Positions 16,776-26,360 are shown, numbered from the stretch's first letter. The stretch: DNA of 64,000 nt from an uncultured bacterium (GCA_949296525.1 CASFOP010000006.1:1-64000), one strand, 5' to 3'. Translations and numbers: made by a program. Notes: generated from the sequence alone by a model not told the origin.

Positions 16776-18617
16776 TTAGACAAATCGGGATGTAGCCGGG
16801 ATTTCTATTGCGCGTAATTCCCGCTCTTCCTGGGCCGCAATGTCCTGCAGGGCCTTTTGATATTCTTCATTGGTATGTACCGTTTTTAACAATTCCGCCC
16901 GCTGGCCGTTATACTTTTCCATGACGGAGCGGGCCTGTTGGGCCCAGGCCGCCCGGGCCTCTTCCGGCAGGCCCGTCATCTGGGCCACAGCCGCCGCAAT
17001 GCGTTGGTCATTGGTCGAGTCATACTTCTGCCAGGTGTAACGTACATTTAAATCCTGCAGCGCTTCATTGGCTTTTTCCGTTGCTTCCATATCCAGCCGG
17101 TTTACCTCCGCCACGCTCCATCCTTTTTCCTGGGCCTGCTGGCGCACATTGCGGCGGTAAGCCGTCACGCTGTCCGTTATCGGCCTCGCCTCGGACGCGG
17201 CCTCCGGGCCAAATTGCTGTTCAATCTGGCTGACAAGGGCCTCACTTTCTTTTTTCCAGGCCGTTTCCTCTTTTTCCAACGACTCCGGGTCTTGCCTAAA
17301 GACCGGGGAAACCCGCTCCCCGCTTTCTTCCTGTTGCGCCGCTTTCAAAATTTCTTCTTTCATAACGTCATTGCGCAGCCGGGTCAGGCCTGCGGGGCCG
17401 TCTTCCGGGGCCGTACTTTGCACCACCTGCTCCAAGGATTTACGCTGTTCTTCTTCCAGGGCCAACAGCTTTTCCTTCGCCGCAGCGGCATTTTGCGGCG
17501 TACGCCATACTTCCATACGTTTGGCCACATATTCATCCAGCACCGGGCGCATGGCGCCGGAGGTTGTTCCCCCGTATGCTTGCTCTATCTTTTGCAAGTA
17601 TTGCTCATTTTCTGCACGCATCTGCATTTCCATCTTATTCAAAGACTCTTCATTATTTAACTGCTGCAGCTGCTGGTTATATTTATTATTGACGGCCTGG
17701 GCCTGTATTTGCTTTTCCTGCGGATCGCCGGGGGCATTTAAGGTTTGGGCCATTTCCTGCTGATAGTTTTTCATGATACTTTCGGCGCGCGCAGCGGCGG
17801 CGCTGCCGTAATTGGCCGCGACATCCTTCACTATCCCCGCCGATTGGGCAGCCAGCTGGCGCACCACTTCTTCCGCTGGGCCGCCCGCGCCGCGAGTATC
17901 GGCGGCATACACGGCATTATCCATAACGGAGGCTTCCCCCCGCGCACGGGACAAATATTTCTCAATATTGCGCTCTCTTTTGCTTTTGGGCAATAAGGCC
18001 GAGGCAATGGCGCGCTCCATCCCGCTGGAAAAATTTTGCAGGCGGCGGGACATGGCCTGCTGTTCGCGACGTGTTTGCAGAGGTGCAAACGAAGACCAAA
18101 TGCGCCGGATATCTTCTTCCCGGTTTTTCTCTTCGGAACCGGTATGGGCGGGCGTCCCTGCGGAAGGAACAAATGACGGCGGCGCATAAGAAGGATAACG
18201 CCGGGATTGCTTCCCAGGGCCCGCAGAAACAGTACCGGCGGCAGGCGCCCCCGTTATAGAGCTCGCGGGCGCCGCCGTAAAAGGGTTTGACAGATAAACA
18301 TCCGCCGGGGTGGGGTATTGAGGTGGAGAAAATAATGGCGCGGCGGCACTTCTCTGCGGGGCAACGACGGGGCGGCCATATATCTGCCCGGCAACATGGT
18401 CCCCTTTATCCGACAACGGCTGTGCAGCAAGCGCGAAGCTATCCGTTCCCTGTACCAAAGAAGTAAAATCCGTCCGGGAAGCAGAAGGGGCAGAAACGCC
18501 TGCCACGGCCTCCCCGGGTGCCGGCTCAGCAGCCGGTTTCCACAGCAAGACAAGGCCCATTAACATCAAAATAATAAACGCAACCATCGCGTAAAAAAGA
18601 GAACGGTTTACATTCAT
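16776..18617 (-). CDS. Large membrane-anchored coiled-coil protein, unknown
   Basis: I do not recognise this protein of 613 residues. It has one N-terminal transmembrane helix (about residues 8-27), a Pro/Ala/Ser-rich low-complexity region to about residue 180, then long charged helical segments rich in Gln, Glu and Ala (for example KYNQQLQQLNNEESLNKMEM) that look like coiled coils. There are two or three similar blocks of the type 'EEQRKSLEQVV' and 'SLEKEETAWKKESEALVSQI'. No enzymatic motif and few Cys are present. The topology suggests an inner-membrane anchor with a long periplasmic stalk. Single gene with its own terminator. Function unknown. Confidence 0.6.
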   Translation of the reverse strand: MNVNRSLFYAMVAFIILMLMGLVLLWKPAAEPAPGEAVAGVSAPSASRTDFTSLVQGTDSFALAAQPLSDKGDHVAGQIYGRPVVAPQRSAAAPLFSPPQYPTPADVYLSNPFTAAPASSITGAPAAGTVSAGPGKQSRRYPSYAPPSFVPSAGTPAHTGSEEKNREEDIRRIWSSFAPLQTRREQQAMSRRLQNFSSGMERAIASALLPKSKRERNIEKYLSRARGEASVMDNAVYAADTRGAGGPAEEVVRQLAAQSAGIVKDVAANYGSAAAARAESIMKNYQQEMAQTLNAPGDPQEKQIQAQAVNNKYNQQLQQLNNEESLNKMEMQMRAENEQYLQKIEQAYGGTTSGAMRPVLDEYVAKRMEVWRTPQNAAAAKEKLLALEEEQRKSLEQVVQSTAPEDGPAGLTRLRNDVMKEEILKAAQQEESGERVSPVFRQDPESLEKEETAWKKESEALVSQIEQQFGPEAASEARPITDSVTAYRRNVRQQAQEKGWSVAEVNRLDMEATEKANEALQDLNVRYTWQKYDSTNDQRIAAAVAQMTGLPEEARAAWAQQARSVMEKYNGQRAELLKTVHTNEEYQKALQDIAAQEERELRAIEIPATSRFV

Positions 18618-18784
18618 AATCCTATTCCACCGTCATATCGTTTCTTGTATTATGGAAAAAACTTCCCTATCAGACAAGAGCCTTTAGCCCCGAACAGCGA
18701 GGGCCAAAAGGCCCAGCGGTTTTATAGGACTGGAGCCTCGCGCCCTCATCGGGCAAAATGTTGCCGGCAGCCCGCGTTTCCCGG

Positions 18785-20326
18785 TTACTTGATATAATGG
18801 CAGCCGATGCTCTGCTTATTCTTCAGGGCCGCATATGTAATCAACAGTGCCGTCTGCGTTCCGTTACGCAAATCCAACAGATCCTGGTTCAGCGCATAGC
18901 CCTTGTAAAAAACATCTATTTCATTGTGCAGATGACGCAGAATCTTTTCGGCACGGCTCAAATGCGTGGCACTGCGCACCAGCCCCACATAATTCCACAT
19001 CGTACTTTTGAGGGTAGCCAAATCCTGCTTAATTAAATTTAAATCCGGCTGTTTGTCCGGCACCACCCACTCTTTGGGTTCCGGCAGACGAAAGGTTTCC
19101 TTTTGTATATCTGCCGCGTCCGCCGCCGCGCACAGGAACCCCGTGGCCACCGCTTCCAAAAGCGAAGTGCTGGCCAGGCGGTTAGCCCCGTGATAGCCGG
19201 TGCAGGCCGTTTCTCCAACTGCATTTAGGTGCAAAATATTCGTACGTCCGTCCGGCGTGGCGTACACGCCGCCGCAAAAATAATGCGCCGCCGGCACCAC
19301 GGGAATGGGTTGTTTGGTAATATCCACCCCTTCTTTGAGGCAGGTTTCATAAATAGCGGGGAAACGTTCTTTGATATGTTGCGCAGGCTCATGCGTAATA
19401 TCCAAATACACGCAGTCATGCGATGTTTTCAGCCGCTCTTCCTCTATGGCGCGGGCGACGATATCGCGCGGGGCCAAATCTTTCAGCGGATGATATTTGG
19501 CCATGAACGCTTCGCCTTTGCAGTTGCGCAACACAGCCCCTTCCCCGCGCAGGGCCTCGGAAATCAAGAAGCTTTTCCCTTTGGCAAATACCGTCGGGTG
19601 GAATTGCATAAATTCCATATTCATTACGCGTGCGCCCACGCGGTAGGCCATGGCAATGCCGTGTCCGTATGCGTGCGCGGCATTGGTGGTATGGCGGTAC
19701 ACCTGTCCCACACCTCCGGTGGCAAGCACTGTTTTTTTGGCCTTTACGGCATATACTTCGCCGGTTTTGTTATCCAGCACATACGCGCCGAAACACGTCA
19801 GCGGGGCATAACGGTCCATGATATCCGTGGAACTGTGGGAAAGGGTCAGCAAATCCACCGCGGCGGCATTTTCCCGCACGGTAATATTTTTCTCTTTGCG
19901 CAGGGCCTTGTGAATGGAGGAAAGCAAAGAGTGCCCGGTGGTATCTTTCCAATAAATAATACGGTTTTTCGTGTGGGCTCCTTCGCGGGTAAAAAGAAGA
20001 TTGCCTTTTTCATCGCGCGAAAAATCCGTATGCAAATCCGTCAGGAAAATTTTTTTCACCGCTTCACATCCGGCGGCAGAAAGCGTGCGCACCGCGTTTT
20101 CGTTACACAGTCCGGCTGTGGCCAGACGCACATCTTTTAAAAGCCCTTCCACATCCAAATCCGGCTCGTAAACTATCCCCCCCTGGGCCAAGTCGCTGTT
20201 GGCAGTATCCCAGTCGCCGCAGCTAAGCAGCATCACGCGCAGGCCGCGCCGCGCTGCTTCATATGCATACACCGAGCCGGCAATCCCCGCCCCGATGACC
20301 AAACAATCCGTTTCCTGTATTTTCAT
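18785..20326 (-). CDS. nadB: L-aspartate oxidase
   Basis: FAD enzyme of 513 residues that oxidises L-aspartate to iminoaspartate, the first step of de novo NAD synthesis. It has the N-terminal dinucleotide motif VIGAGIAGSVYAYEAARRG, DLAQGGIVY, the succinate-dehydrogenase-type TGGVGQVYRHTTNA and the catalytic Arg/His region MQFHPTVF, plus GEGAVLRN and CTGYHGANRLASTSLLE. I choose the ATG at 20326: TATAAT ends 6 nt before it, which makes the ATG at 20332 part of the promoter. No nadA or nadC is nearby. Confidence 0.9.
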   Translation of the reverse strand: MKIQETDCLVIGAGIAGSVYAYEAARRGLRVMLLSCGDWDTANSDLAQGGIVYEPDLDVEGLLKDVRLATAGLCNENAVRTLSAAGCEAVKKIFLTDLHTDFSRDEKGNLLFTREGAHTKNRIIYWKDTTGHSLLSSIHKALRKEKNITVRENAAAVDLLTLSHSSTDIMDRYAPLTCFGAYVLDNKTGEVYAVKAKKTVLATGGVGQVYRHTTNAAHAYGHGIAMAYRVGARVMNMEFMQFHPTVFAKGKSFLISEALRGEGAVLRNCKGEAFMAKYHPLKDLAPRDIVARAIEEERLKTSHDCVYLDITHEPAQHIKERFPAIYETCLKEGVDITKQPIPVVPAAHYFCGGVYATPDGRTNILHLNAVGETACTGYHGANRLASTSLLEAVATGFLCAAADAADIQKETFRLPEPKEWVVPDKQPDLNLIKQDLATLKSTMWNYVGLVRSATHLSRAEKILRHLHNEIDVFYKGYALNQDLLDLRNGTQTALLITYAALKNKQSIGCHYIK

Positions 20327-20332
20327 ATACAT

Positions 20333-20338
20333 ATTATA
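20333..20338 (-). promoter_or_regulatory. -10 element of a leaderless promoter
   Basis: TATAAT on the minus strand, 6 nt before the nadB ATG at 20326. It decides between the two possible nadB starts. Confidence 0.6.
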
Positions 20339-20508
20339 TAAAAACCCTTACAGCGCCAGATATGCAGAAGTACATTTTTTTCTTGCGTTTGGGCAAAATA
20401 AAATGTTATACTGACTTTTCTTTTTTAAAAGAATAAAATTTTGTATAATAAATATGTCCAAGATGTTTCTCCCGGTCCCCTGAACAAGCGGATTTCTAAA
20501 AAAGGAGA

Positions 20509-20613
20509 ATGAACATGAAAAAACATAACATACTGGACATCATCGCTGAGGCGTTTGCAAAAGTAGGGGACAACGTACTCGGCGCTCACTACACGACCTA
20601 CCGCAGCAAATAA
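20509..20613 (+). CDS. 34-residue small protein, unknown
   Basis: Too short for ordinary gene finding but well supported: AAGGAGA lies immediately upstream of ATG 20509 (an in-frame ATG follows at 20515). The peptide begins MNMKKHNILDIIAEAFAK and ends GAHYTTYRSK. The N-terminal part can form an amphipathic helix (HNILDIIAEAFAKV); there is no signal peptide. It sits in a unit with its own promoter, stem-loops and terminator, and has no neighbour in the same operon. Function unknown. Confidence 0.6.
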   Translation: MNMKKHNILDIIAEAFAKVGDNVLGAHYTTYRSK

Positions 20614-20712
20614 GGCCGTGTCAGCCTAGCCAAACGGGGCTACTCCCTTTTGGCAGACGGGAAGAAGATTTCTTCTTTCCCGTCTAAAACCAGGCCGATT
20701 TGATATATTAGA

Positions 20713-20740
20713 AGCTCCGCCTTGCGGTGGAGCCTTTTTT
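20713..20740 (+). terminator. Rho-independent terminator of the small-ORF unit
   Basis: GCTCCGCC pairs with GGTGGAGC around TTGC and is followed by a CTTTTTT run. Confidence 0.85.
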
Positions 20741-20786
20741 ATTGAATCCTTACCAAATATCCCGTGTGTAAACCCGGGGATGGATA

Positions 20787-20868
20787 AAAAAATCCCGCCG
20801 CAGGAAAAAGGCGTTTTCTTTTTGTTTGCCGGCGTCGTGCAAAATCAAGCAATGCTGATATTTGGAAA
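20787..20868. repeat. Repeat element copy 1, downstream of a pilin gene
   Basis: About 80 bp starting AAAATCCCGCCGCAG and ending AATCAAGCAA...GAAACAAAA. A second copy lies at 53770-53851. Both sit just beyond the terminator of a minus-strand pilin gene, and both contain a GCCG/CGGC-type stem. Confidence 0.55.
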
Positions 20869-20895
20869 CAAAAACCCCGGGCATGAACCCGGGGA
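20868..20895 (-). terminator. Terminator of pilin gene
   Basis: CCCCGGG and CCCGGGG flank a 6-nt loop. On the minus strand it is followed by a TTTTTG run. Confidence 0.75.
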
Positions 20896-20924
20896 CTTTC
20901 TTCCAAATACTGCTCATTTTCAGA

Positions 20925-21398
20925 TTAACACCTGCTGACCGGAGAAGTATACCCCATGCTTTTGCAAATCCCTTTACCTTCTTCTGTCAGCCCCAAACAT
21001 TTGGGCTGGGATATGGCCCCGCTTGCAGCGGCCTCCTGATAAACACAAACCCCATAATCATTGTCCTTATGGGTGGCCTGTACGTAACCGGTATTGCTGA
21101 TGGAAATAGTAAAGTTACTCCCTGTATATGTACTTCCGCTGGCCCCATCCAGCTCCAACGGCAACAGGCTGAAACTGGTAGGGATGGAGGCCGTGGCCCC
21201 TCCGTACAAGCGGTCATAATAATACATATCCCGTGCCGCCGCCACCTGCTCGGCCAAAGAAAGCCCCTCCGAAAATTTGGCGCGATCCACCGACCTGCGG
21301 TATGAGCCGATGGCAATTCCCGCCAAAATAGCCAAAATAGCCACCACGGCCAACAATTCCGCCAGCGTAAAAGCACGGCGGTTCAAAAATTTTTCCAT
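20925..21398 (-). CDS. Type IV pilin-like protein (PilE-type)
   Basis: Prepilin of 157 residues. A short basic leader (MEKFLNRRA) precedes FTLAELLAVVAILAILAG, the class III/type IVa N-methylated helix with the essential Glu5. The processing site is A-F, not the usual G-F. A polar globular domain follows, with four Cys near the C-terminus that may form disulfides. It is processed by a prepilin peptidase and assembled by type IV pilus or type II secretion machinery, none of which is in this window. Normal leader with AGGAG; it lacks the poly-T promoter seen at other pilin genes here. It is the most divergent of the five pilins. Confidence 0.8.
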   Translation of the reverse strand: MEKFLNRRAFTLAELLAVVAILAILAGIAIGSYRRSVDRAKFSEGLSLAEQVAAARDMYYYDRLYGGATASIPTSFSLLPLELDGASGSTYTGSNFTISISNTGYVQATHKDNDYGVCVYQEAAASGAISQPKCLGLTEEGKGICKSMGYTSPVSRC

Positions 21399-21532
21399 AG
21401 TATTCTCCTATGCATCTTATTATTATCTTTAAGTATATAGGTTTTTAGGGAAAATTTCAAATTTGTTCCCTCTTGAAAGCTCCGCAGAAAATACTATAAT
21501 AAAGAAAATATCCTCTTTAAACAGGAGTGCTC

Positions 21533-24055
21533 ATGTCCGACCTACAGGTTTTTGCGCCGGCCGACGGCAAGCTGGTTCCTCTGGAACAGGTACCCGATCC
21601 GGCCTTTAGTGAACACATGTTAGGCGACGGCATTGCCGTCGCACCCGCCGCCGGTTTTACTGCGGCTCCGTTTGACGGAAAAATCGTCAGCGTACACAAG
21701 GCTTTGCATGCCGTGGTTATTGCCCGCCCGGGACTGGAAGTGCTAATCCATGTGGGCGTGGAAACGGTCAATTTACAGGGAAAAGGTTTTAAAGCTTTAG
21801 TCAAAGCAGGAGACGAAGTAAAACGGGGCCAAAAACTTACCGAATTTGACCCCGGTTTTTTGGCTAAAAACGCCCCGAGCAACCTGGTCATTTTAATCGT
21901 CACTTCTCCGGACGGAGCGCAATTGAATAAACTCCCTTTGTCCGAAGTAAAAGCAGGACAGGACGCCGTGTTTACCGTGCCCTGCGCACAGGAAGAAACC
22001 TCTTCCGCCGCACAAACGCAGGCGCAGGAGTGGATTGCCTCGCGCAAGGTCATTATTCCCAATTTAAACGGCTTGCACGCCCGCCCCGCCGGGCGTTTGG
22101 CGGACGCCGCTAAGAAATTTTCATTTCCCGTGCAGCTGGTCTGCGGGGAAAACACTGCCGACGCAAAAAGCCTGGTGGCAGTGATGGGTTTATCCCTGAT
22201 GCACGGCAGTGAAGTATTTTTGCGCACGCCGGCAGACGCACCAGACGCGCCACGCGCGCTGGAAGAGCTGGCCTCTTTGCTAGAAAGCGGACTGGGAGAA
22301 AGCGAGGCCGAAGCTGAAGTTTGCACGCCGCAAAATCCCTGCCTGTGCAGTAACCAGCCGGTGGACCTCTCCGCTCCCGCCACGCTCAAGGCCCTGACAG
22401 CCTGCGCCGGCATTACGCGCGGACAAGCCTATTTATTTACGGCGGCCGATGTAGAATTTGAAGAAACCGCCGCGGACGCCGCCGCCGAACAGGCCCGCCT
22501 GCAAACGGCGATGAAAGAAACGGAGAATGATTTTTCCGCCGAAATTTCCGCCGCCCCTGGCAAATCCGCCAAAGAGATTTTACAGGCTCATGCGGAATTA
22601 TTAAAGGACCCTTTCTTGGCGCAACAGGCCCAGGAGCACATCCAACAGGGCAAAAGCGCGCCTTTTGCGTTTAACGAAGCCGTACGCGCCAGTATTGACG
22701 TGCTGAAAAAAACAAAAAACCGCTTTTTGCTGGAACGCATCGCTGATTTTAAAGACCTGCGCCGCCGTGTTTTGCTTAAACTGACGGGCGGAGAAGTGAA
22801 AAAGCCGGAATTTCCTGAAGGCTGCATCATCGTGGCCGATGAACTGCTCCCCTCGGATTTAGCCCTGTTTGACAGCCGCGTACACGGGGTATTGCTCGCT
22901 TACGGCTCCCCCACGGCGCATGTGTCTATTTTACTGCGCAATATGGGCATGCCCTCGCTGGTCGGCGCGGGTGAATGCGTGCTGTCCATAGAAAACGGCA
23001 CGGAGCTGGGATTAAACGCCGCTGAAGGCTTGATATATGTCCGGCCTACGCCGGAGCAAATTAAACAGCTGGATGATTTACAGCTGCTGGAACAACAAAA
23101 ACGCGAACAAAACCAAAAAGCAGCCAAAGAGCCCGCCCTTACCCAAGACGGCGTACGCGTATATGTCTGCGGCAATGCTTCCAATGAACGTGAAGCGCTG
23201 GCCGCGGCGGAAAACGGCGCGGACGGCCTGGGACTGGTGCGCACGGAATTTTTATTTTTCCAGGGCAACGAACCCCCATCTGAAGAACGGCAGTTTGTAC
23301 TATATCAAAACATCGCCGGCGCCTTGGCGGGAAAACATGTAACCCTGCGCACGCTTGATGTCGGCGGAGATAAACCCGTACCGTATATGCCGCTGCCGCC
23401 GGAAGAAAACCCCATCGTGGGTCTGCGCGGCGTGCGCAATTATGAAGCATACCGCGATATTTTTCTCTCCCAAATTCGCGCCATACTGCGCGTGCAGCCG
23501 GCGGGAAGCGTACGCATCATGCTGCCCATGGTGGCGTTTGCCGATGAATTTTTGTATTACAAAAATCTCATTGAAGAAGAAAAGAAAAAACTGGGCGTAT
23601 CTTCCCCCGTGGAAGTGGGCATGATGGTGGAAGTCCCCTCCGCCGCGCTGACCGCCAAACAGTTTGCCGCATATGCGGATTTCTTTTCGCTGGGCACCAA
23701 CGACCTGACGCAATACACCCTGGCCATAGACCGCGGGCATAAAACCTTGTGTGCGCGGGCGGACCATTTGCACCCTGCGGTGCTGGATTTAATCGGCCTT
23801 ACCTGCCGCGGCGCACAGACCCGTAACCGCCCCGTGGCCGTATGCGGTGCCATGGCGGGCGACCTGCAGGCTGTACCGCTGCTGGTGGGCCTTGGCGTAA
23901 CGGAACTGGCCGTAGGCGCCAACGCCATTGCCCAGGTAAAAGCACTGGTACGCACGCTGGACAAATCCCGCTGCGCTGAAACAGCCGCCCGGGCCTGTGA
24001 GTTGGAAAGCGCACAGCAGGTACGTGCACTGGTTAAAAAAGAATTTGGTATATAA
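21533..24055 (+). CDS. PTS multiphosphoryl transfer protein EIIA(Glc)-HPr-EI
   Basis: Cytosolic fusion of 840 residues that carries phosphate from PEP to sugar permeases. EIIA(Glc)-type domain, residues 1-150, active His73 in VLIHVGVETV. HPr domain, about 170-260, active His182 in LNGLHARPAGR. Enzyme I, about 285-840, active His463 in GSPTAHVSILLRNMGMPS, with the PEP-binding GLGLVRTEFLFF and TLDVGGDKPVPYM. All three histidines are present, so the chain is complete. ATG 21533 is chosen over GTG 21527 because AGGAG at 21523-21527 serves it. First gene of the GlcNAc operon, promoter TATAAT about 35 nt upstream. The EIIA(Glc) part may also serve the MurP-like permease. Confidence 0.92.
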   Translation: MSDLQVFAPADGKLVPLEQVPDPAFSEHMLGDGIAVAPAAGFTAAPFDGKIVSVHKALHAVVIARPGLEVLIHVGVETVNLQGKGFKALVKAGDEVKRGQKLTEFDPGFLAKNAPSNLVILIVTSPDGAQLNKLPLSEVKAGQDAVFTVPCAQEETSSAAQTQAQEWIASRKVIIPNLNGLHARPAGRLADAAKKFSFPVQLVCGENTADAKSLVAVMGLSLMHGSEVFLRTPADAPDAPRALEELASLLESGLGESEAEAEVCTPQNPCLCSNQPVDLSAPATLKALTACAGITRGQAYLFTAADVEFEETAADAAAEQARLQTAMKETENDFSAEISAAPGKSAKEILQAHAELLKDPFLAQQAQEHIQQGKSAPFAFNEAVRASIDVLKKTKNRFLLERIADFKDLRRRVLLKLTGGEVKKPEFPEGCIIVADELLPSDLALFDSRVHGVLLAYGSPTAHVSILLRNMGMPSLVGAGECVLSIENGTELGLNAAEGLIYVRPTPEQIKQLDDLQLLEQQKREQNQKAAKEPALTQDGVRVYVCGNASNEREALAAAENGADGLGLVRTEFLFFQGNEPPSEERQFVLYQNIAGALAGKHVTLRTLDVGGDKPVPYMPLPPEENPIVGLRGVRNYEAYRDIFLSQIRAILRVQPAGSVRIMLPMVAFADEFLYYKNLIEEEKKKLGVSSPVEVGMMVEVPSAALTAKQFAAYADFFSLGTNDLTQYTLAIDRGHKTLCARADHLHPAVLDLIGLTCRGAQTRNRPVAVCGAMAGDLQAVPLLVGLGVTELAVGANAIAQVKALVRTLDKSRCAETAARACELESAQQVRALVKKEFGI

Positions 24056-24070
24056 CGCAAGGAGAACAAC

Positions 24071-25558
24071 ATGCAAACCCTAAAAACCTTTTTGGCTCCC
24101 TTCGGAAGGGGCCTGGTTAAACTGGGCAAAGCCCTCATGCTGCCCATTGCCGTATTGCCCATCGCGGGGCTTCTGCTGCGCCTGGGCCAGCCGGACCTGT
24201 TAAACATTGCTTTCGTAGCCGAAGCGGGACAGGCGGTTTTTACCAACCTGCCGGTTATTTTCGCTTTGGGTATCGCCATCGGCTTTGCCGATGAAAACCA
24301 CGGCGCTGCCGCCTTAGCCGCGTATGTGGGATACATTATTCTGACCGCCTCCCTGCATGTATTGGACGAAAGCATTGACATGGGCGTGCTGGGCGGTATC
24401 ATTGTGGGCGTTACCGCCGGTCTGCTGTACAACAAATATAAAAGCATTAAGCTGCCGTCTTACCTGGCGTTTTTCGGCGGGCGGCGCTTTGTGCCTATTG
24501 TAACGGGCGCTGTCTGTCTGGTTATTGCCGGACTGGCTTATTTTGTCTGGCCGCCCATTGCACGCGTCATCGGCGCGTTTGGCGACTGGACGATTACCTC
24601 GGGCAATATCGGCCTGTTTTTCTACGGTTTTGCAAACCGCCTGCTCATCCCGCTGGGCCTGCACCACATTTTAAACAACCTGGTCTGGTTCCAGTTTGGC
24701 GATTTTGAAATTATCAAAGAAGGCGTAGCCACCGTCCTGCACGGGGATTTGACGCGCTTTTTTGCGGGCGACCCCATGGCCGGCCCTTTTATGGCAGGCT
24801 TCTTCCCCGTCATGATGTTCGGTCTGCCGGCGGCCTGTCTGGCCATGATTGCCACGGCCAAAACCACACGTAAAAAAGCCATCGGCGGCCTGCTTTTGTC
24901 CATGGCGCTGACGTCTTTTTTAACCGGTATTACCGAGCCTATTGAATTTTCCTTCATGTTCCTGGCTTTCCCGCTGTATGTGCTGCATTCCCTGCTGACG
25001 GGGCTGTCCATGGTTATCATGAATACGCTGGACGTAAAACTGGGCTTTACCTTCTCCGCCGGACTGTTTGACTACCTGCTCAGTTACGGCCTGGGCAAAA
25101 ACGGCCTGTATTTAATCCCCGTCGGCATCGTGTACGGCGTGGTGTATTATTTCCTGTTTAAATGGGCGATTGTCAAATTTAATCTGACTACCCCGGGCCG
25201 CGAACCGGAAGAAACCGACCAGGAAGCCGCGCCCGCCGCACAGGAAACACAAAACGCCGCCACCGCCGTACCGGAACAGGCCCCTGCCGCCACGGGCGAA
25301 GATTTCCCGCCGGCGGACGACCAAAGCCGTGGCGCGGGTTACCTGCGCGGGCTGGGCGGGAAAAGCAATATCAAAACCATAGACGCCTGTGCCACGCGCC
25401 TGCGCCTGGAAGTAAACGATGCGGAGAAGGTGGATACCCCCGCTTTAAAAGCCCTGGGCGCGCGCGGCGTAGTCAAAGCCGCCGGCGGCGCGGTGCAGGT
25501 GATTATCGGGCCGGAAGCGGACCTGATTTCCGACGAGATTAAAAAATACCTGAAATAA
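24071..25558 (+). CDS. nagE: PTS N-acetylglucosamine permease EIICB
   Basis: Permease of 495 residues: EIIC membrane domain (1 to about 385) with the glucose-family motif GITEPIEFSFMF, an Ala/Pro/Glu-rich linker (about 388-425), and EIIB (about 430-495) with the phosphocysteine in IDACATRLRLEV. It brings in GlcNAc as GlcNAc-6-phosphate. Specificity for GlcNAc rather than glucose is supported by the operon: nagB begins 1 nt after its stop and nagA follows. It lacks EIIA, which the preceding fusion provides. GGAG precedes the ATG. Confidence 0.9.
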   Translation: MQTLKTFLAPFGRGLVKLGKALMLPIAVLPIAGLLLRLGQPDLLNIAFVAEAGQAVFTNLPVIFALGIAIGFADENHGAAALAAYVGYIILTASLHVLDESIDMGVLGGIIVGVTAGLLYNKYKSIKLPSYLAFFGGRRFVPIVTGAVCLVIAGLAYFVWPPIARVIGAFGDWTITSGNIGLFFYGFANRLLIPLGLHHILNNLVWFQFGDFEIIKEGVATVLHGDLTRFFAGDPMAGPFMAGFFPVMMFGLPAACLAMIATAKTTRKKAIGGLLLSMALTSFLTGITEPIEFSFMFLAFPLYVLHSLLTGLSMVIMNTLDVKLGFTFSAGLFDYLLSYGLGKNGLYLIPVGIVYGVVYYFLFKWAIVKFNLTTPGREPEETDQEAAPAAQETQNAATAVPEQAPAATGEDFPPADDQSRGAGYLRGLGGKSNIKTIDACATRLRLEVNDAEKVDTPALKALGARGVVKAAGGAVQVIIGPEADLISDEIKKYLK

Positions 25559-25559
25559 T

Positions 25560-26360
25560 ATGAAACTGATTATTACAAAACATAATTTGGGCCTTTGGGC
25601 CGCCTCTTATATTCGCGCCCGCTGGGCCGCGCGGGAAAAAGACCCGTTTGTGCTGGGCCTTCCTACGGGGGGCACGGTGGTGGAGATGTATGCCGCCCTT
25701 TCGGGTCTGGTCAAAAACGGAAAGATGAGTTTTAAAAATATTGTCACGTTTAATATGGACGAATATGTAGGCCTGCCGCCGGAGCATGACCAAAGCTATC
25801 ACTATTATATGAAGCACAATTTGTTTGACCATGTGGATATCGTGCCGCAAAACGCGCATATTTTAAACGGCCAGGCAACCGACCTGCACGCCGAATGCGA
25901 CGCCTACGAAGCCGCCATCAAACAGGCCGGCGGCGTGGATTTGTTCCTGGGCGGCGTGGGCCGCAACGGACATCTGGCGTTTAATGAGCCGGGCTCTTCC
26001 TTTGACTCCCGCACGCGTGTCATGGAGCTGACCGAAAGCACCAAGCAAGCTAATTCCCGCTTCTTTGGCAATGACCCCACCCAAGTGCCCTCCCGCGCTT
26101 TAACGGTGGGCATCGGCACGGTACTGGACAGCAAGGAACTGCTGTTCCTGGCCAGCGGCGAGAGCAAGGCCGAAGCCGTGGCGCGTCTGACGCAGGGCGA
26201 AGTAACGCAGCAATGGCCCATTACGGCCTTAAAGACGCACCCGCGCGCGGCCCTGCTGGCCGACCCGGCCGCAGCGTCCGCCCTGACGGGCCCTGCCAAA
26301 GAGCAGCTGGAGCAGGCTTTGCTCCGGCAGCCGGAAGAAGACGTCATTTTAACTTTATAA
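25560..26360 (+). CDS. nagB: Glucosamine-6-phosphate deaminase
   Basis: Cytosolic enzyme of 266 residues converting glucosamine-6-phosphate to fructose-6-phosphate and ammonia. Family signatures: LGLPTGGTVVEMY phosphate loop, TFNMDEYVGLP with the catalytic Asp, LGGVGRNGHLAFNEPGSSF, and SRALTVGIGTVLDSK. Normal length. It starts almost at the nagE stop, so translation is coupled. Third gene of the PTS-nagE-nagB-nagA operon. The usual G-G-I-G-x-D-G is G-G-V-G-R-N-G here. Confidence 0.95.
   Translation: MKLIITKHNLGLWAASYIRARWAAREKDPFVLGLPTGGTVVEMYAALSGLVKNGKMSFKNIVTFNMDEYVGLPPEHDQSYHYYMKHNLFDHVDIVPQNAHILNGQATDLHAECDAYEAAIKQAGGVDLFLGGVGRNGHLAFNEPGSSFDSRTRVMELTESTKQANSRFFGNDPTQVPSRALTVGIGTVLDSKELLFLASGESKAEAVARLTQGEVTQQWPITALKTHPRAALLADPAAASALTGPAKEQLEQALLRQPEEDVILTL

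Larger units (their letters stand above)
20444..20740 (+). ncRNA. Candidate small dual-function RNA unit
   Basis: A self-contained transcription unit of about 290 nt: TATAAT (20444-20449), a 9-codon micro-ORF (20454-20483), a 34-codon ORF with a strong ribosome site, then three hairpins. The first pairs GCCAAA with TTTGGC (about 20632-20656). The second is a long stem AGACGGGAAGAAG with its mirror (20658-20687). The third is the terminator (20713-20740). The hairpin-rich 3' half makes a regulatory RNA role as likely as a peptide role. Not recognised as any known RNA family. Confidence 0.5.
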
